A program made the position numbers and the translations under genes. The notes under the pieces were generated by a model. The model did not search any database, was not told the DNA's origin, and saw only the letters and a program-made list of their open reading frames with translations. Shown one piece after another: positions 26,801 to 41,865 of a DNA stretch of 64,000 nt. The DNA is taken from contig OY997645.1 in assembly GCA_963921795.1 (NCBI GenBank), positions 34,823,082 through 34,887,081 on the forward strand. The letters are read 5' to 3'. Position 1 is the first letter of the stretch. Every line of letters starts with the position of its first letter. This DNA is from Nannobrachium achirus. Taxonomy: Eukaryota > Chordata > Actinopteri > Myctophiformes > Myctophidae.

Positions 26801-29800
26801 TGTTGTATTCCTGCAGGAAGCTTTGTTTCAAGCCAAATGTTGCATTTTTAATCTTTTCCTGACGGAAGCTGTGAGACCTGACGAGACCACAATACAGTAC
26901 ATGCTCTGAAAGCAATTCAGCACATTTCTGCTTCTGATCTTAACCCACTATGGAAAATGATGAAACATTTTTGAAATCTTACAAGTAAAAATGTCATATT
27001 ATACTTGTATAATTCAGCAGCTTAAGTCGCTTCATTCGCCAATATGTACTATATTAAGTTATTCTGTGCTGTTGGAGCCATATATACTGCGGTACTCTGA
27101 GATACTCTGGTCTTTTTTTTTTAGCCTAAGGTGGTTAATTGAAAACATGTACTCTATTGGGCCTTAAGAATTTCTCATATAACTAAATGCTTTAATTGGA
27201 TACTCTCCATACATCTAACAGATTCATCACAGTACTTTGGTCTGACAGCTACATGCATTGCATTAGTTTTGGAAGGGAAGGGACATGGGGGAAATAGATT
27301 TGTACAACATTGTTTGTAATTTTGGCTCTGGTAATGGTGCTGGTATTTTCCTCACAATGTTCTAAGTATGTTTACAGTCTTCTGCAGATTGAGTCATAAT
27401 GGAAAAGGATGTTAATCAGGAATTTTATTTTGTATGTATCTAAAATCTAAAATATCTTAAAGTTATACCATGTAACTTTTTTTATAAAACAAATCTTAAA
27501 ATTGTCCTAACTGTTAAATCGCTAAAGTTTTAGAACACCCACTCCGTTATTTTCAGCTTCTGAAGCCTTCTCTTTATATGTTTTCTTCTTAGCAGTGACA
27601 GGGGCGGGATTTTCCGGCAAAATGACGTCATTTGCATCATCTGTATACGTTGTGTTGTGTATACGTTGGCCAATCACATCGCAGATCATACACACATTCT
27701 TTTCAGGAAATAGCTTGCTTCAACAGCTTTGTTTACGCTGGTCTAGAAGTCTAGCATGTAGCTCCCCAACCGCTGCTCGTAGAGGCACACGAGAGACCTC
27801 TATGGATAGGTCTCGGCGAGGCGAGGCGGACGCGGTGGTCTGAAAGCCCGGTCCGCGGCAAAAAACGTCCGAAAAAAGCAGACGCGACCGCGGTTTGCTA
27901 TACTGCTACAGACCACTAGTTGAGCAACTTACACAGTATAGCTTTAAAGGTAGGGTCATTTATCTAAATTATAACAAAATGGGTCTATGTGATGATAGTA
28001 CTACTGTAGTTACTATAGAGTGTTTGGTCCATATTTTGACTTAAGCCTTATAGGAGAAAAAAACAGTTTCATATCAGTTGCTCCACCAAAACTGTTGATC
28101 AGGAGGATAGAGTGGGGACTTCCTCCAATCATGGTTGAGTGGGGATGGGCCTTACGTGCACCAAGCCCCCCCCCCCCCCCCACACACACACACACACTTG
28201 ATCATGATTGGAGGAAGGGCCTGTCACCTACATGAAAACTGAAACTTAAGTGAAATCACTTACCCTACCTTTAAATAGGACCATGTTTGGAGTTTTTGAA
28301 CGGTGCTTATCGCTCCTACGTCTGGCTTTGTGTGTAGGTCCCTATGTCCGTATGAGCACAGAACTCCATCATGTGTGGAGATAACTAACGTCATGGACAG
28401 AACAGACCACGAGATGCACATGTGTCGTGTTTGATAAAAGTACACTTCGCACAGGTGCGATCTTTCAACCCTAAGCAGATTTTTTTTTTCTAATTTCTTT
28501 TTTCTACATTTTTATCCTAGGATTTTTGTAACCCATTCTTTCCCCTCTGTGTCAATTGTCTAATGTAATCCTGGGCACTGCACTGCTCTGCCAACCTGGG
28601 GAGAGCAACAGACTGACCTCATGCTTCCTTCTATGCATGAGGAGTCTAAGCCGCTTCTTTTCACCTGACAGGGGGGAGTTTCCCGGTTTGACGTAGCGCA
28701 TGGAAAGAACACGTTATTCCAACCAGTTCCTTTCCCCTCCATCAGGTGCCCTGGCTGGCCTGGGGGAGGCAGTATAGAGACCAGGACTTTTTGTGAGGGT
28801 ACCTACTACCTACCCTAGTGGACATGGGGAGAACATGCAAACTCCACACAGAAAGGCCCTTTTGGGCACTGATGACGTGGAGGAGAGAACATGCCCACAG
28901 CGTCCCCAGCGGGAATTGAACCCAGGACCCTCTAGCTGAGGGGCAACAGCGCTACCGACTGCGCCACCGTGCCCCCTGCCATAAGCCAGCCATAAGCTGA
29001 TTTCTGTCAGTCTATTTTCATAGTATGCTCCCTTTTCCTAGTATGTTGTGACTTCAGTCAAAACTCTGTTGCCCACCGATGGCTATTTATGTGTGATAAA
29101 AAAGGAAATATGACTTCACAGAGATATATACTGTATATATTCTTTGTATTCCAAGCTAGTGAATTCACCCTAACAAATGCTGCCATTTTGATGTATTGAT
29201 TTGAAACCCTGGGAATCCTTGTGTGAAGATCTTCTAGCCTGAGAATCAATAGCAATATAATTGGATAGAGGCTCTCTAGGCTCCAATTACAAACTTGCAT
29301 AGACAAATGGTGCTCAGTTTTTTCACAAACTTAACCTAGACACAGACAGAGGAAACGTGGCGCTTGAGGCATTTTGTAAATCTCTTCCTAACTAGATTTC
29401 CCTTAAAAAAAGAAGAAAAATTATATAATGAAAGGTTGTTTTTTCCCTCTCCTTGCAATGGCCCTATTTAGGACAAGCATGAACTAACCCTGAGGCTGTA
29501 TGTATTTCACCTTTCTATACAGCCATATTGCTATATTTGTAACATTGACTAAAATAACATGTTTTCTTCTGTCCCATTTTTTTCTACAGTTCACATCAAC
29601 ATAGGAAATGTCAGCACAGGACAAGGCTCACAGGTAAGATTAGCTTAATGAAATATGTGATTCTTTTGGTTAATTGCGTGGAAATACGTATTATGCTACA
29701 GTATAAATGTGGGGAATCAGGGGGATTCATTATTATTATTATTTATTTTACAGAAAATCACACCTACTGTAATGTAATTTGAACAGCTATGGAATAACTA

Positions 29801-32800
29801 TGAAAAAATATTGAATTTTGGAAATCGATTTATTTAAACCAATTAAGACCTTAGGCGGATTCTACAAATGATCTCTGCCGGATGGAAACCTCACGTGTTC
29901 AAAACTGTTACTTTTGAGGATTCAAATTCAAAACCATCGAAAGTAGCTGATCGACAAACTCGAAACACGTTTCAAGCTTGTGGACCTGCTAATTTTGAAG
30001 CTTAGTTTTGTGTGACGCTGCAGTTTGATCAAGTAGGGCGTTCATTTACGAAAAAACACAAAAATCTACAATATGAAGATGGAGATGGGGTTTCTGCCCG
30101 ACAGCAATGAAATGCCACAGATGCTTTCCTGGTTCTAATGGGTTAAGAAGCTGTGTTATGGAAGCAATTAGGAAATTAACACATTTACTTTTATATTTAC
30201 TTTTACATTTATATTTCTTCAGTTCCCAGCTAAATAGTACTTTGTCCTGTACCTTTAATCTAGTGCATAGTCTGCATACATGGGAATTTGGGCAACTGGT
30301 GGCCCAGGGGCCACATGCAGCCCCTCCTTCAATTAATGCACCCTGCTGGTTTATATTGGAGTATTGATATATTATTGATTTCATGACTCCAAACGTTTTG
30401 CACTGCGACACGCTTTGAGTCTGTAATCGAAATTATTTGAAAATAAAACGTCCTGTCGCATCTTTTGCGAGGTGCAGTTACAGACTCGGTAGCATTCAGA
30501 GGTTGTGGAAGAGTTGTGTCTGGCTTGAGAGAGTAGAGACAGATTGAAATGGTCTTCCAGTTTCCATCGTTTTAGAAGGTATTGGCAGAGGGATGAGAAC
30601 TTTCAAAGGATGCATGGCAGGTTGTTAAAGGTAAGCTAAGTTCATGGTTCAAGATTAGAGAATTATCATATAGAAATATTATTAGATCATACTGAAAACT
30701 GGCAAGAACATGTGAGACATTCCCTTAAACAGAATGGACTAAGACTTGGACTCTTGGGGCGGACAATAGAGTTATAAGAAGAATAGAGAGGGCACCAGAT
30801 ATCCCCACCCGTCCACTTGCTTTGAGTTGCTCACCCAAATTTCACACCTGAGACTAAGTGATGGGCCTAAGTGATGCGTTTTGCGTCATAGGCCTATGAC
30901 GGAGTTTGTTCATGGACGCTCTGGGGCTCCAAGTCATGAACGAGCACTTCCGCTATGAACGCGCAGTCAAAAGAGCCTAGATGCGCGTTCATGTTTCTGG
31001 CCCCATCTGTAAAAAAGCTGCAGTATCTCCATCGGCCACCATGTCAATTTGACTTCAGCCCTCCCCCTGGTGTCTGGGGCCTTGGGGCGGACTCACCCAT
31101 GGACAACAAACAACCCCGGAACGATGACCAGTGTTGCCATAGTCTTGGGTTGCGCGCCCCCGACGAGTCGACGACCCATATCTTTTCTGAGCTGGGGTCT
31201 CGCACCCCCCCAAGTTCACACCTCGACAACTGTTTTAACAAAGAAACAAGCCTATATAAGCGTATCAATAGACCTGTATTTAGGTGTTGAGCGACATAAG
31301 CGACCCCCCAAACATTGAATCACCATTGCACCACTGACGATGACAGATCGTCGTCAGACACATCCATTTCCTGTGTTGCCTTGCACTGGTTCCCGATGTG
31401 TGTGTAGTTAGACTGTTAGACTGTTGGCTCACTGGAAAAAAAAGAACGACTGTACTGTACTGTATAAGCCAAAATGGCTGCAAAAGGACCAATGCTTCAC
31501 ATGCGCAGACTTCACATGCTGCAGTGCTGACAACGCGACGCAATGGGGCCCACCCCCTTTCCCCCATAGAATGGAAGTGAATGGGGATGCCGCACAGCGG
31601 CCACACTGCCCCAGCACATTTGGTTTGATTGATTGAAGACTTTATTAGAAGTTTGCATAGAAAAAGGTACAGTTTCATGACGGTACAAGGTCAACTAAAA
31701 GGAGATCCTAGGAAAGCACTTGGCTTATTTACACAGGAAACCATTGAAGTATCTCATATAACATTGAATGACAGACGGATAGAATGCAGTAGAAGTAGTA
31801 AAAAAATAAAAAAAATAAAATAAAAAATATAAACAGTGCAAAAAAATATGTACAGTAGGTAAATACAAAGAGGGGTCAGGGGAGGCTGGGCTAGGTTTGT
31901 TATTGCCAGTTGCGAATGGCTGCCGCCTGTAAGTGGTTTTTCAGGGCGATTTTAAATCAGTTGGCAGTTTGTATGCTCCTCGTCCATTTCCAGTTCCCTT
32001 ACCTTTATTAAGGTCTTTATTACCTGAACTACCCAACTGAAGCCCTGTCCCTTTTAAATAGATGATCAATGAGTTCCAGATCAAAGGGCTTGTTTGCTCT
32101 GCAATATAAATCCCTGGCACTCAAGTAGTGGATGGTCCTAGCTCAATAAATAATTGTCTCCACCAGCCGAAGGCTGAGGGGAGAGTATGTTTTCCCCTCC
32201 GTCCGTCCGTCCGTGCGTCCGTCCGTCCGTGTGTCCGTGTGTCCGTCCGTGTGTGTGTGTGTGTCCTCGCAGTTTGTGTGCAGCTAATCTCAGTCGCCGT
32301 TGGCCCGGTCGCTGCCAAAGTGAGCACACACACTCCCTGGATGCCAATCTAGAACCTCTGCCCTAAATTTTTCAAATGGGCTTTTTCTAGCGCCACCTAG
32401 TGGCCGATGTTCGCAAGACACATTTCTGTGCACTACTCTTACAGATTTTGTCCAAAAATCCTACAAATCGGTAGGCAGTATCTCGACAGTCATGTGATCG
32501 ACACGGATCTGTCCGATTTTTCATATTCCATCCTGATTGGCTAAGATTGGCTTCCAAAGTTTGTAGGATTGAGCCGTTTGGAACAAAATGCCTCAAATCC
32601 CAAACGCAAAGTGCAATTATCATGAAATCGCGCACACACGTTCCCACTAGGTCGAAGAAGAAATGCCACTTAAAATCTTTGAAAGCAGCCTCATGGTGGC
32701 GCTATAACAGGCCGATTTGTGGTTTTACCTATAACTCCATCGATCAGTTTCAAACTTTGTAAGCGCATTCCCTAGAGGCCAAGGAAAAACCCTTTCCCTG

Positions 32801-35800
32801 CATTTTTCACATCAGCCTTTTATAGCGCCACCAGGAGGCCGGCTTATGTAAAACACAATTTTTCCTATTATTCCTTGAGATTTTATCCAAAAATCATGCA
32901 AATCGGTACACAGTATCTCTATAGTCATGTGATCAAGTCCGACCCGTCTGATATTTCATATTCCATACTAATTGGCTAATATTGGCTTCCAAAGTTTGCG
33001 GGATTGCTCAGTTTTTGAACAAAATGCTTCAAAACATCAACGCAGCTTGCGATTAGAGTGGAATTTGCCACTATGTCAAGGAACAAATGCTACCCTTTTC
33101 ATGTTGGCCTTTTATAGCGCCACCAGCAGGTAGACTTTAGGAAAACACATTTTTGGAACACAATGCCTCAAATCATGCATGCAGTGTCCGATTGCCATGA
33201 AAGGTCTAAGGTGAAGAACATATTCCAGCCTTTTTACATTGGCCTATTATACAGTAGCACCACCAGGACGCATGGCCTGGTGGAGACCTGTGCTCGGAAG
33301 AGCACTGCTTCTAGTTAATGTTTGTGGTTGCTCTACTTATTGGTGTGAACATTTTGACAGTAAAGATCTTGACAGAGGTGCTTAGTGTTTCTGTAATGAG
33401 AAATTACTTTCCCCTGTCTACCCACGTCAGCTATTTCTGTCATCTCAGTGGGGCTTTCACACCTTCTATTGACACTTTTTCATCTTCCACATATCAGAGA
33501 AAAAAGCTGGTAGGCAGAAAATGACATCTGTCCACACTATAACTGTAAAGATAAGTTATAACTATAACTATATCGTTAACACGTTCACTGCCAGGTATTG
33601 ATTAATTAATTAATTTGTCCATCAGCAGAAGTTGTGTGGTTGAAAAGGTTTCAGGAAAGACGGGATTGTATCTTGGGCTGCTACACTACCAAACTACCAA
33701 AGCTTTTGGATATTCTTCAGAATTATTCTTTAGAATTATTTTCAGTAAGGGGGGGGGGGGGGGGGACAGTATCTCTGTAGCCATTAAACGAAACGGGTTT
33801 CTTACATTCATGCTCCTACATCATGCAAGCACCAGTTAAAGTTACTTTCCATCCCTCATATACTGTGTGCACATCCCATAACCCACACACTGCACATCAT
33901 TTTGGAGCTCATATCTTTGAACGGGTAAGGGCTAGTTTAGCTAAAAAGAAAGAAGACGGGGACATTATTACTCTGGACTTGAAATCCAATATGGACTCCC
34001 CACGCAGGTTTGAACCCTGCTCACGGCGACACATGCATTATATGTTGTGCTTTTGGTATGATCAATGATGTGCTGAAATAACCTCATGTACAGAATTCCT
34101 GGCACAAGGCTCTTAATTAAACAGGCCGTGGATAGAGTGGGGAAGGACGGCAAGATAAAGAACGCTGCCGCCTCCCTGAGCATGCCTAGTACTCACTGAT
34201 TTCTCACTGACTTTTACTGGGGTCCGTCCAATGTTGGTAGAATCTATGGTGGGAGACGGAGAGTTTGTCTAAACGAGGAGAAATATACAATGCCGCTTCC
34301 CCAGTGCGAAACGGGGTAGAAAACTCCCACAGCCTCCTCCCACACTCAACCCCTTTGTCCTTCATGAATTGTCCGATTTCTGTGATCTCCTTTGCTCAAC
34401 CACAGCAGGCCTTATCCGACATTTCTTTTCCGACCAAAGAGTGTCAAACTGCCAAAGGTTGAGTCCCCTGGATCTAATTAGGGGCGGCATAGCTGAATGG
34501 TTAGGGAGCCCGCCTGGGGAACCAGTCCGAACCAGAGCCCCTGGTTGTCCCAGGTTCGATTCCAGGGTAGCAATGTCGAATGCTGGAGAAGTAGAGGAAC
34601 ACAACTCTTACAGTGTCCAGATTTGAGGCACCCTTTCCAACCTCAGGGAGAGGATGAAGTAAATGGAATATGGTAAATGGTGCATTTATATAGCGCTTTG
34701 GATAAAGGCGAATAGATTACATTGTGCATTACATTCACACACTCATTCGTACACCGACGGCGGAGGAAACCATGCAAGGCACCAAACTGCTCATCGGGAG
34801 CAATTAGGGGTTCAGCGCCTTGTTCAAGGACACTTCGGCACTACCTCTGGGGGAGCCTGGGATCGTACTGGGAACCTTCTAGTTCCCAAACCGCCGCTCT
34901 ACCTTCTGAGCCACTTCCGCCCTGTATAGGGCTGCTTGCTGTTCAGTGCACACACCTTCAGCACCCGGGGGTTGACATGACCTTTCTCATGTTAGTCATA
35001 GCGAATTCTGACGCCTCACTTAGTTGGTTGTGAGGATCAGGGGTGGAGGGTCTGCTGCTGCTACTGAAGGGCAGTCACCCAAGCCTGCCGTTGCGGCGTC
35101 ACCACACTCATGGCTGTGGTCACTATCAACCATTGCTAGTGTTGCATTGTCAATTAACATTTTAGATGTAAACATTCTTTGCTTGCTCTCCTGCCTGTTC
35201 CTATGATGATGTGAGCCAGACAAGAAAGGCTTTGCCTAGTGACATTCATACTGTGTGTAGAGTCGCATTTCTCCCCAATTGTTAACATCTAACATATAAT
35301 TTTCCGAATGTCTGTCTGTCTGTCTGAGTGTCTGTCTGTCTGAAACCGCGTTTCTCCTCAGTGGCTGGAGCAATTGATCTGAAATCGCATCACCATCAGC
35401 ATATGAACACACCTGACATAACTGTGAAGCCCGTTTGTCACTTTCACAAATCGTATGCTGTATAATTGCATTTTTATGGTGTATCTATATCTATTTAGCC
35501 TACAGTACCTTTTGTGACCACACATGTTAAGGGAGGGGCGCTGTTGTTCAGGCCATGCACAATCACACACAAACCCACACACACACACACACACACGGGG
35601 GGGGGGGGGAGTGTGTGTGTGTGCGGGCGGGCGGGCGGGCGGGGGGGGGGTGGTTCTGGCCCTGTTACAGATGTTGTCCAAAATCATGCAGATCGGTACA
35701 CAGTATCTCTGTAGCCGTTAAATGGAACGGGTATTTCTTACATTGATGCTCCTACATATTAGCATGCAAGCACCAGTTAAAGTTACTTTCCATCCCTCAT

Positions 35801-38800
35801 ATACTGTGTGCACAGTGCACATCCCATAATCCACACACTGCACATCATTTCGGAGCTCATATCTTTGAACGGGTAAGGGATAGTTTTCTATAGAAATGTA
35901 AATGCCAGCTGTAAGTAATTACGTGTACATGCCCTGAGCAGCAGGTTAATTGTAGTTCATCCCACAGAGGATGAATATTTGCTCTAAGAAGTGATTTTTG
36001 ATTACTGTAGTAAAAAGAAATGCAACTTCATATTATTCTTTCATTATTTTTCGTAACTCAGTATACAGTATATTTCCACACTCAAATTAGTTCTCCCTTT
36101 CTTTATTAGCAATGTATCAACCAAACTGGTCTTCCTCAGGCAAATGTTTTATGTACTGATCCTTTTATCCCGCACCTGGCCTACTTAGGGTTTGGATGTG
36201 CATATGAATATTCCATAGCCATTACTACATCGATCAGACACTTTTAACCGTTAATGGGGGAAAAACTTGGAGTAGTTCAACGGCCAAAATGTTTTGCCTT
36301 CCTTCCTCTACCCTTCACAAACTGAACACAGACATTTTCCTCACAGATCGTAAATGTTTGAGATTTTGTCATGACTCAGATCAAGGGTCGTAACAACTTT
36401 CACTCACCATATTCATAAATAAGATTTTTAATAATATGGGGCATATGATTTCAACATTTCTCAATGGGGAACGTACACATTCTCATACTATATGTTTCAA
36501 AATAACCTGCAACTGAACTGAATAATAAGACAATAGTAAGACATGGAGACATACTGCTGACTTAACTATTAGCCCAATTTCAGAGCCGATTTGGCCCTCC
36601 TGAGTGATCTTTTGAAGATCAGGGCTGAGTCTGCATTGACGCAGCAGATTTCGGGGCAGTTAGCCCCAGCATGGTCAGCATAATCTTAAAGTGTGACAGG
36701 GTTAAGGACTGCCTCTTAAATGGTGGTCTAGTACCTACACCAATTAGGTCCTTCACAACTTGCGTAAAGTCCTATTGTGTGATTTGGAATTAGCTGCAGT
36801 AAGCAGAGGTAGGGTGAGTTTGCCCTGAGGCAGAGAGAGGCGAGGCGGGGAATGCCTGGGGACTGACAGACTAAAGCCTGTGTTTGTTTGTGAAGCAGTA
36901 GCCTGTTTGTGTCTGACCTTAATAAGTGTCAGAGGTACTTAGTTTTAGCATATCAGTTTGAAAACCGAAATAAATGTATCCTGTTATGTGTCCTTTCTGG
37001 GGAAGAACTGGGGCGGAAGTGGCTCAGGAGGTAGAGCCGTCTGGGAGTCTGAAGGTTCCCAGTTCGATCCCTTTCTCCTCGAGGCTGTGTGTCAAAGTGT
37101 CCTCATGTGTCTATATGCGTGTACAGTAACGCATAATGTGTTCGGCAGCAGGCTGTTACATCCCTATATAGGGGAAGGAGGGAGGTAACATATGGGAGAA
37201 ATACTAATTTATTCAGGATTCCACTTACAAATGACAGCGCTTAAACAGAAACAAAATAGTTTATGGAGCCAACTCAAATAAATAAATACAATAAACCAAC
37301 CTGAGCCTATTCTTGATTTTACATCTACTACCTTACCTAACCAACACCAATAAAACTGCAATATAAAAACCTAATTATCCTTGCCCACTACACTACGCTA
37401 ATCTATAAGTTGGTGTCCGTATCCGAGTCAATTTATTTTTTGATGTGTACACTGTTTCAAACAAACTCTAACATGGAACATAAACCTTCTGACTCACACA
37501 ACAAGAGGGAACGTTATAATAGCAAAGAATAGAGCATGACAAGAGTATGGGCAGCCAGACAAACGATGCCTGGGGCCACAGGTGTAGTCAGCCCTTTATA
37601 GATGCAATTAGCCTCTGATTGGTCAAGCGGCCCTGGAAGCAATAAACCAATCCACGACCGCGCTCTGCATATGAAAATAGGCGGCCAGAGAACGGTAAAA
37701 CAGACCCATACAATAATAGAACAGAAAACACATTTTAGGGTTCTACTCTAAAAGACTAGACAAAGCAGAAGGCTATAAATGCAGTTCATTTACCATTTAA
37801 CTGTCACATTGGTGCTGAAAGCCTTCGATGGAAGGACACCAATTTAGGACAATGAAATAACCGCTGGGGACGAACTTGCTATAGCTGACTCACCTCAGGC
37901 TGACCTCAGGCTGTAATAGCATTTACAATGGGCCCTGTGAGAAATCATACAGGAGCAGGCTATGGTCAGGGCAACACTGAGGAGATGCTGTACGTGCAAG
38001 ACTAATGCAATATGTTTTTTTATATGTATACAGTATGTATGAATATTATACTATCAAAACCTCCACCGTCTGTCTGTCTGTCTGTCTGTCACGTCACACG
38101 TCACACTTGTCCCCTATTCATATCTCTGCCACCGTTGCCCCTATCCATGCCAAATTTGCACACACACTCCTTGGCTGCCAAACCACAACCTCCACCCCTC
38201 ATTTCTCACATGGCCCTCTTCTAGCGCCACCGTGAGGCCGATTCTTGCAAAACACATTTTTGGACACTGCTCCTACCGATTTTGCCCTAAAATCACACAA
38301 AGCGGTACACAGTATGTCTAGAGTCCTGGCATCAACATGGATCTGTCCCATTTAGCGCCACCATCAGGCTGATTTAAAAAAAAAAATGGACACTGCTCCT
38401 ACAGATTTTGCCCTAAAATCAGGCAAAGCGGTGTATACATGTGACCTGACGGTCGCTTATCTCCCGATTAGGGAGTCTTACTGGTTAGGTTTATCCAGCG
38501 TCATTGCCTTGTACAGGCAATGACGGTCTGCTGTTCATTGTTAACCAGTTTTGTTTAAAAAAAAAGAAAGGCCCAGTCCCTTGGGGCATTAATCGCCACT
38601 GCTGGTGTATATATATACGTATTTATATTATCACAATACAATATTATCGTCATAATATTGAAGGCCGAAAATAGCAGCTCTACAAGCTCACAATGCGTTG
38701 TGAGATTGTAGAGATAGCAGAATGTTCGCCCCAGAATATTGACGCTATGGTTCACGTGGTTAACATTTACCATTTATCCTGTTATCATACAGCTGTCGGG

Positions 38801-41800
38801 CCAATTTTCTGTTCTGACATTATCCAGAGAGGCCAAAGAATTCTGAATGTAAAGCTGAAAATGTTTCTTTGGAAGCACACATCAGATCTGTCTATAGGGG
38901 AAATAAATAAATAACTGCCCTTACTGAAAGGAAAGGTACCTTGACATGATGGGTCACTTATATCAATAGAGCACCAGGGCCTTCGTGGAGTGAAAGATAT
39001 AGCAGAGGGCAGCACGCCAGCTTTAGAACTGACAAGTCAAAGGCAGGGGTCTAAGTGTTGTCTCCACAGGTGTCCTCACTTGCATACCAATTATTATATA
39101 GACTCTGCATTGTTACTGATGACTGTGCTGTACACACGTTTAAAGAACTCGCCATGGTGCACAGCTCACCCTGTTGCGACGTTCCACGGGAGAACTGTCA
39201 GACTTATTAAGATGTACGATCGCTCTGTCCGTGTAGATTATTAGTGCGGTATCTCTTTCCTGCTCAGTTCTAAACCATTCAACGAGGAGAGTAAGACTAA
39301 AGCTCAAAATGGACAAAATAGGGGGCTACACTCAGTGTAATTTATTTTTTAACACCAAAGGGTTTCTAGACCTCACTGCAAATGGCTGACAGCGTGCTGT
39401 CAAATGGGATTAGGGAGAGCCCTGCAATGGAAGGAGCACTATGTGAGTACAGAGGTGTATGTAGGGCAAAAAGAGACGAGAACAATTCATCTCGACTCTC
39501 ACTAATGGTGAAAATGATGCCCGACTTGATCTGAGTACTCTCTGCCACTGACCATAAAATCATTTACAGAGAAAAGATTTATAGACTACCGTCTTGTCAC
39601 GCAGCTGTGGGGATTTTATGATGTGTAAGGAATGTGAATGGAAATTGTGTGCATGTGCAAGCATGAACGCATGCATACAGTACGTGTGTATTCTGTGCTT
39701 GTAGTGTGTGGCTTTACATTAGGCCCAAAGCAAGCATTGCAGATGGCCATAGTGACTATGAAAGCCCGGAAATTCAATTTAATTGGCTACAGCTTCAAAC
39801 CCAGTCAATACATCACAGTAGCCAGCCACCTTGATTCATTCTGTTTGACAGCACATTTTGACAGTGCAATGTAGTGTGTGTGACTGAGAGTCCAGTTTTG
39901 CGGCGAGTCTCCTGAAGACAGCTGATAGGTCCTGTTCCTGCCTCTCTTCCTGTCACAGTTGTAGTCTTTATCTGTAGATAAATGGATAAACGTAATATCC
40001 ACCAATGCATTGGTTCACCTCAGTATACTGTAGTTTGGTAGCAATTTGCATCCTGTTGTCACTAAATATTATTTTAAATTAACACATTGCTTTATAGTGC
40101 TTTATGATGTACCCTATTCCTCCAAACAGCTGACATGCAATTTGCCTTTTGCCGCAATCTTTTTTTCCCATGATGTAAATGGTTTCAAAGGAATTGATTA
40201 TGAAGGAAAAAAAAAAAAAAAGATTGTGGGAATCTATGCGCTCTCATGCTCTGTCCAATTACAGTGGGTTTAATATACTCAGTGACCATGTTGACCCTGG
40301 CAAAGGCAGCTTGATATCTCAATATATAGGCTACAACCTTTTAATGACTGGCTGAAGAGTGTGCTCCCAGAGCAACATATCCCTGCCATGCTGGGTTGCC
40401 TTTCCCAGGGCTGTGTTTCCTAAACCCACCAGGCTTAAAGCTATACTGTGTAAGTTGCTCAACTAGTGGTCAGTAGCGGTATTGCTTTTTTCGGCCGTTT
40501 TTCGGCCAGAGTCGTCGCGGACCACCGCCGCGGACCACCGGAGCGGCGCCAGCAAACCACCGCGACCGATAGTAATCCGTGGAGGGGTAGAACGCATGGT
40601 AGAACGTAATTTTCTGGCCAGGATTTGTGGATTAAGAGGTTAAAATCCTTCACCATGGTAAACACTGTAGCCAAGCGGAGGCGCTTCCTGGAGACCAGAG
40701 CAGATAAGCTGTGATTGGCCGGTAGTGTACCATGTGTGCATGATCGGCGATGTGATTGGGCAACGTATACACAACGTATACAGATGATGCAGATTACGTC
40801 ATTTTGGCGCGAAATCCCGCCCCTGTCACTGCTAAGAAGAAAACATATAAAGAGAAGGCTTCAGAAGCTGAAAATAACGGAGTGGGTGTTCTAAAACTTT
40901 AGCGATTTAACAGTTAGGACAATTTTAAGATTTGTTTTATAAAAAAAGTTACATGGTACAACTTTAAGTTAAGATCCGCCTCGCCGAAACGCCCCTCTCA
41001 ATAATCCTAAGTATGAAAGTGCATGAACGTTAGACTTAGTACTCTTAGTGCAAAGCAATACTGTGCCTACTACCTACCGATCCATTACAATAATACACGT
41101 AGCATAATACGCCCAGAGCCATATCCAAACAATAACAATTTAACTGATAATCAGCAAGAGTTTTTATTTTGAGCACAGTAGTGAAAAATTAATAGCTTTC
41201 TCAGTATGTTTTTCTCTTTGGCAAAGTTACAAAGTTTTCCCTTTTTAAAGCACAGTAGAAAGTAAGTTTCAAGTTTTTTTTAAGCACAGTTTATTTTAAT
41301 AGCTGTGCATTGTGCAAATGCAGGCTTTTCTCAGTACAAGTTTTAAGATTGTCTTCATGCCTTTACTAGGTCTGACTTTATCCACCCTCCATGTGTCTGG
41401 AAAGGATTTCAGCCACTCCTGGAAGTTCTCGCGTTTCCGTGAGGCGGGTCTTCACTCAAGCCTGGTGGGTTTAGGAAACCGATTGGAAACATTTGTGGTG
41501 GCCAATCGGACATTGCATTAATTCATTAAAGTCAGTTGTGGCCAATCGGAATGTAATTTTAAAATACTTACAACCTGATCCTATGTCTACTGAGATGAAT
41601 TGTACCAATTTGTGTGAGCATTGATGGATAATTTATATGATCCATGTATGAGGCTCATATGACTATGAAGTTATATTCTGTGAGAAACTGTTTTGATTTA
41701 CAGGTCATTGCTACTGTGGTTACCATGACTACGAGAATTTGTTTGGGTTATAAGGCCTAGGGTGACCATATTCTGAATCCCCAAAAAGAGGACACTCTAC

Positions 41801-41833
41801 CCGGCATACCACACGCACGCACGCACGCACGTT

Positions 41834-41865
<32 letters not shown>

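Larger units (their letters stand above)
20569..29589 (+). other. b3glct: b3glct intron 1
   Basis: About 9 kb. It holds a hAT copy (21422-21830), a SINE (22180-22550), the second fold-back TTAA element (23227-23540), a (CA)n tract, a minus-strand Helentron-like element from 24125, LINE 3' remnants (26218-26345), a TTAA element with regulatory motifs (27461-27943) and a second SINE (28505-28975). I see nothing in 24960-26035 or 26346-27456. Confidence 0.6.
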
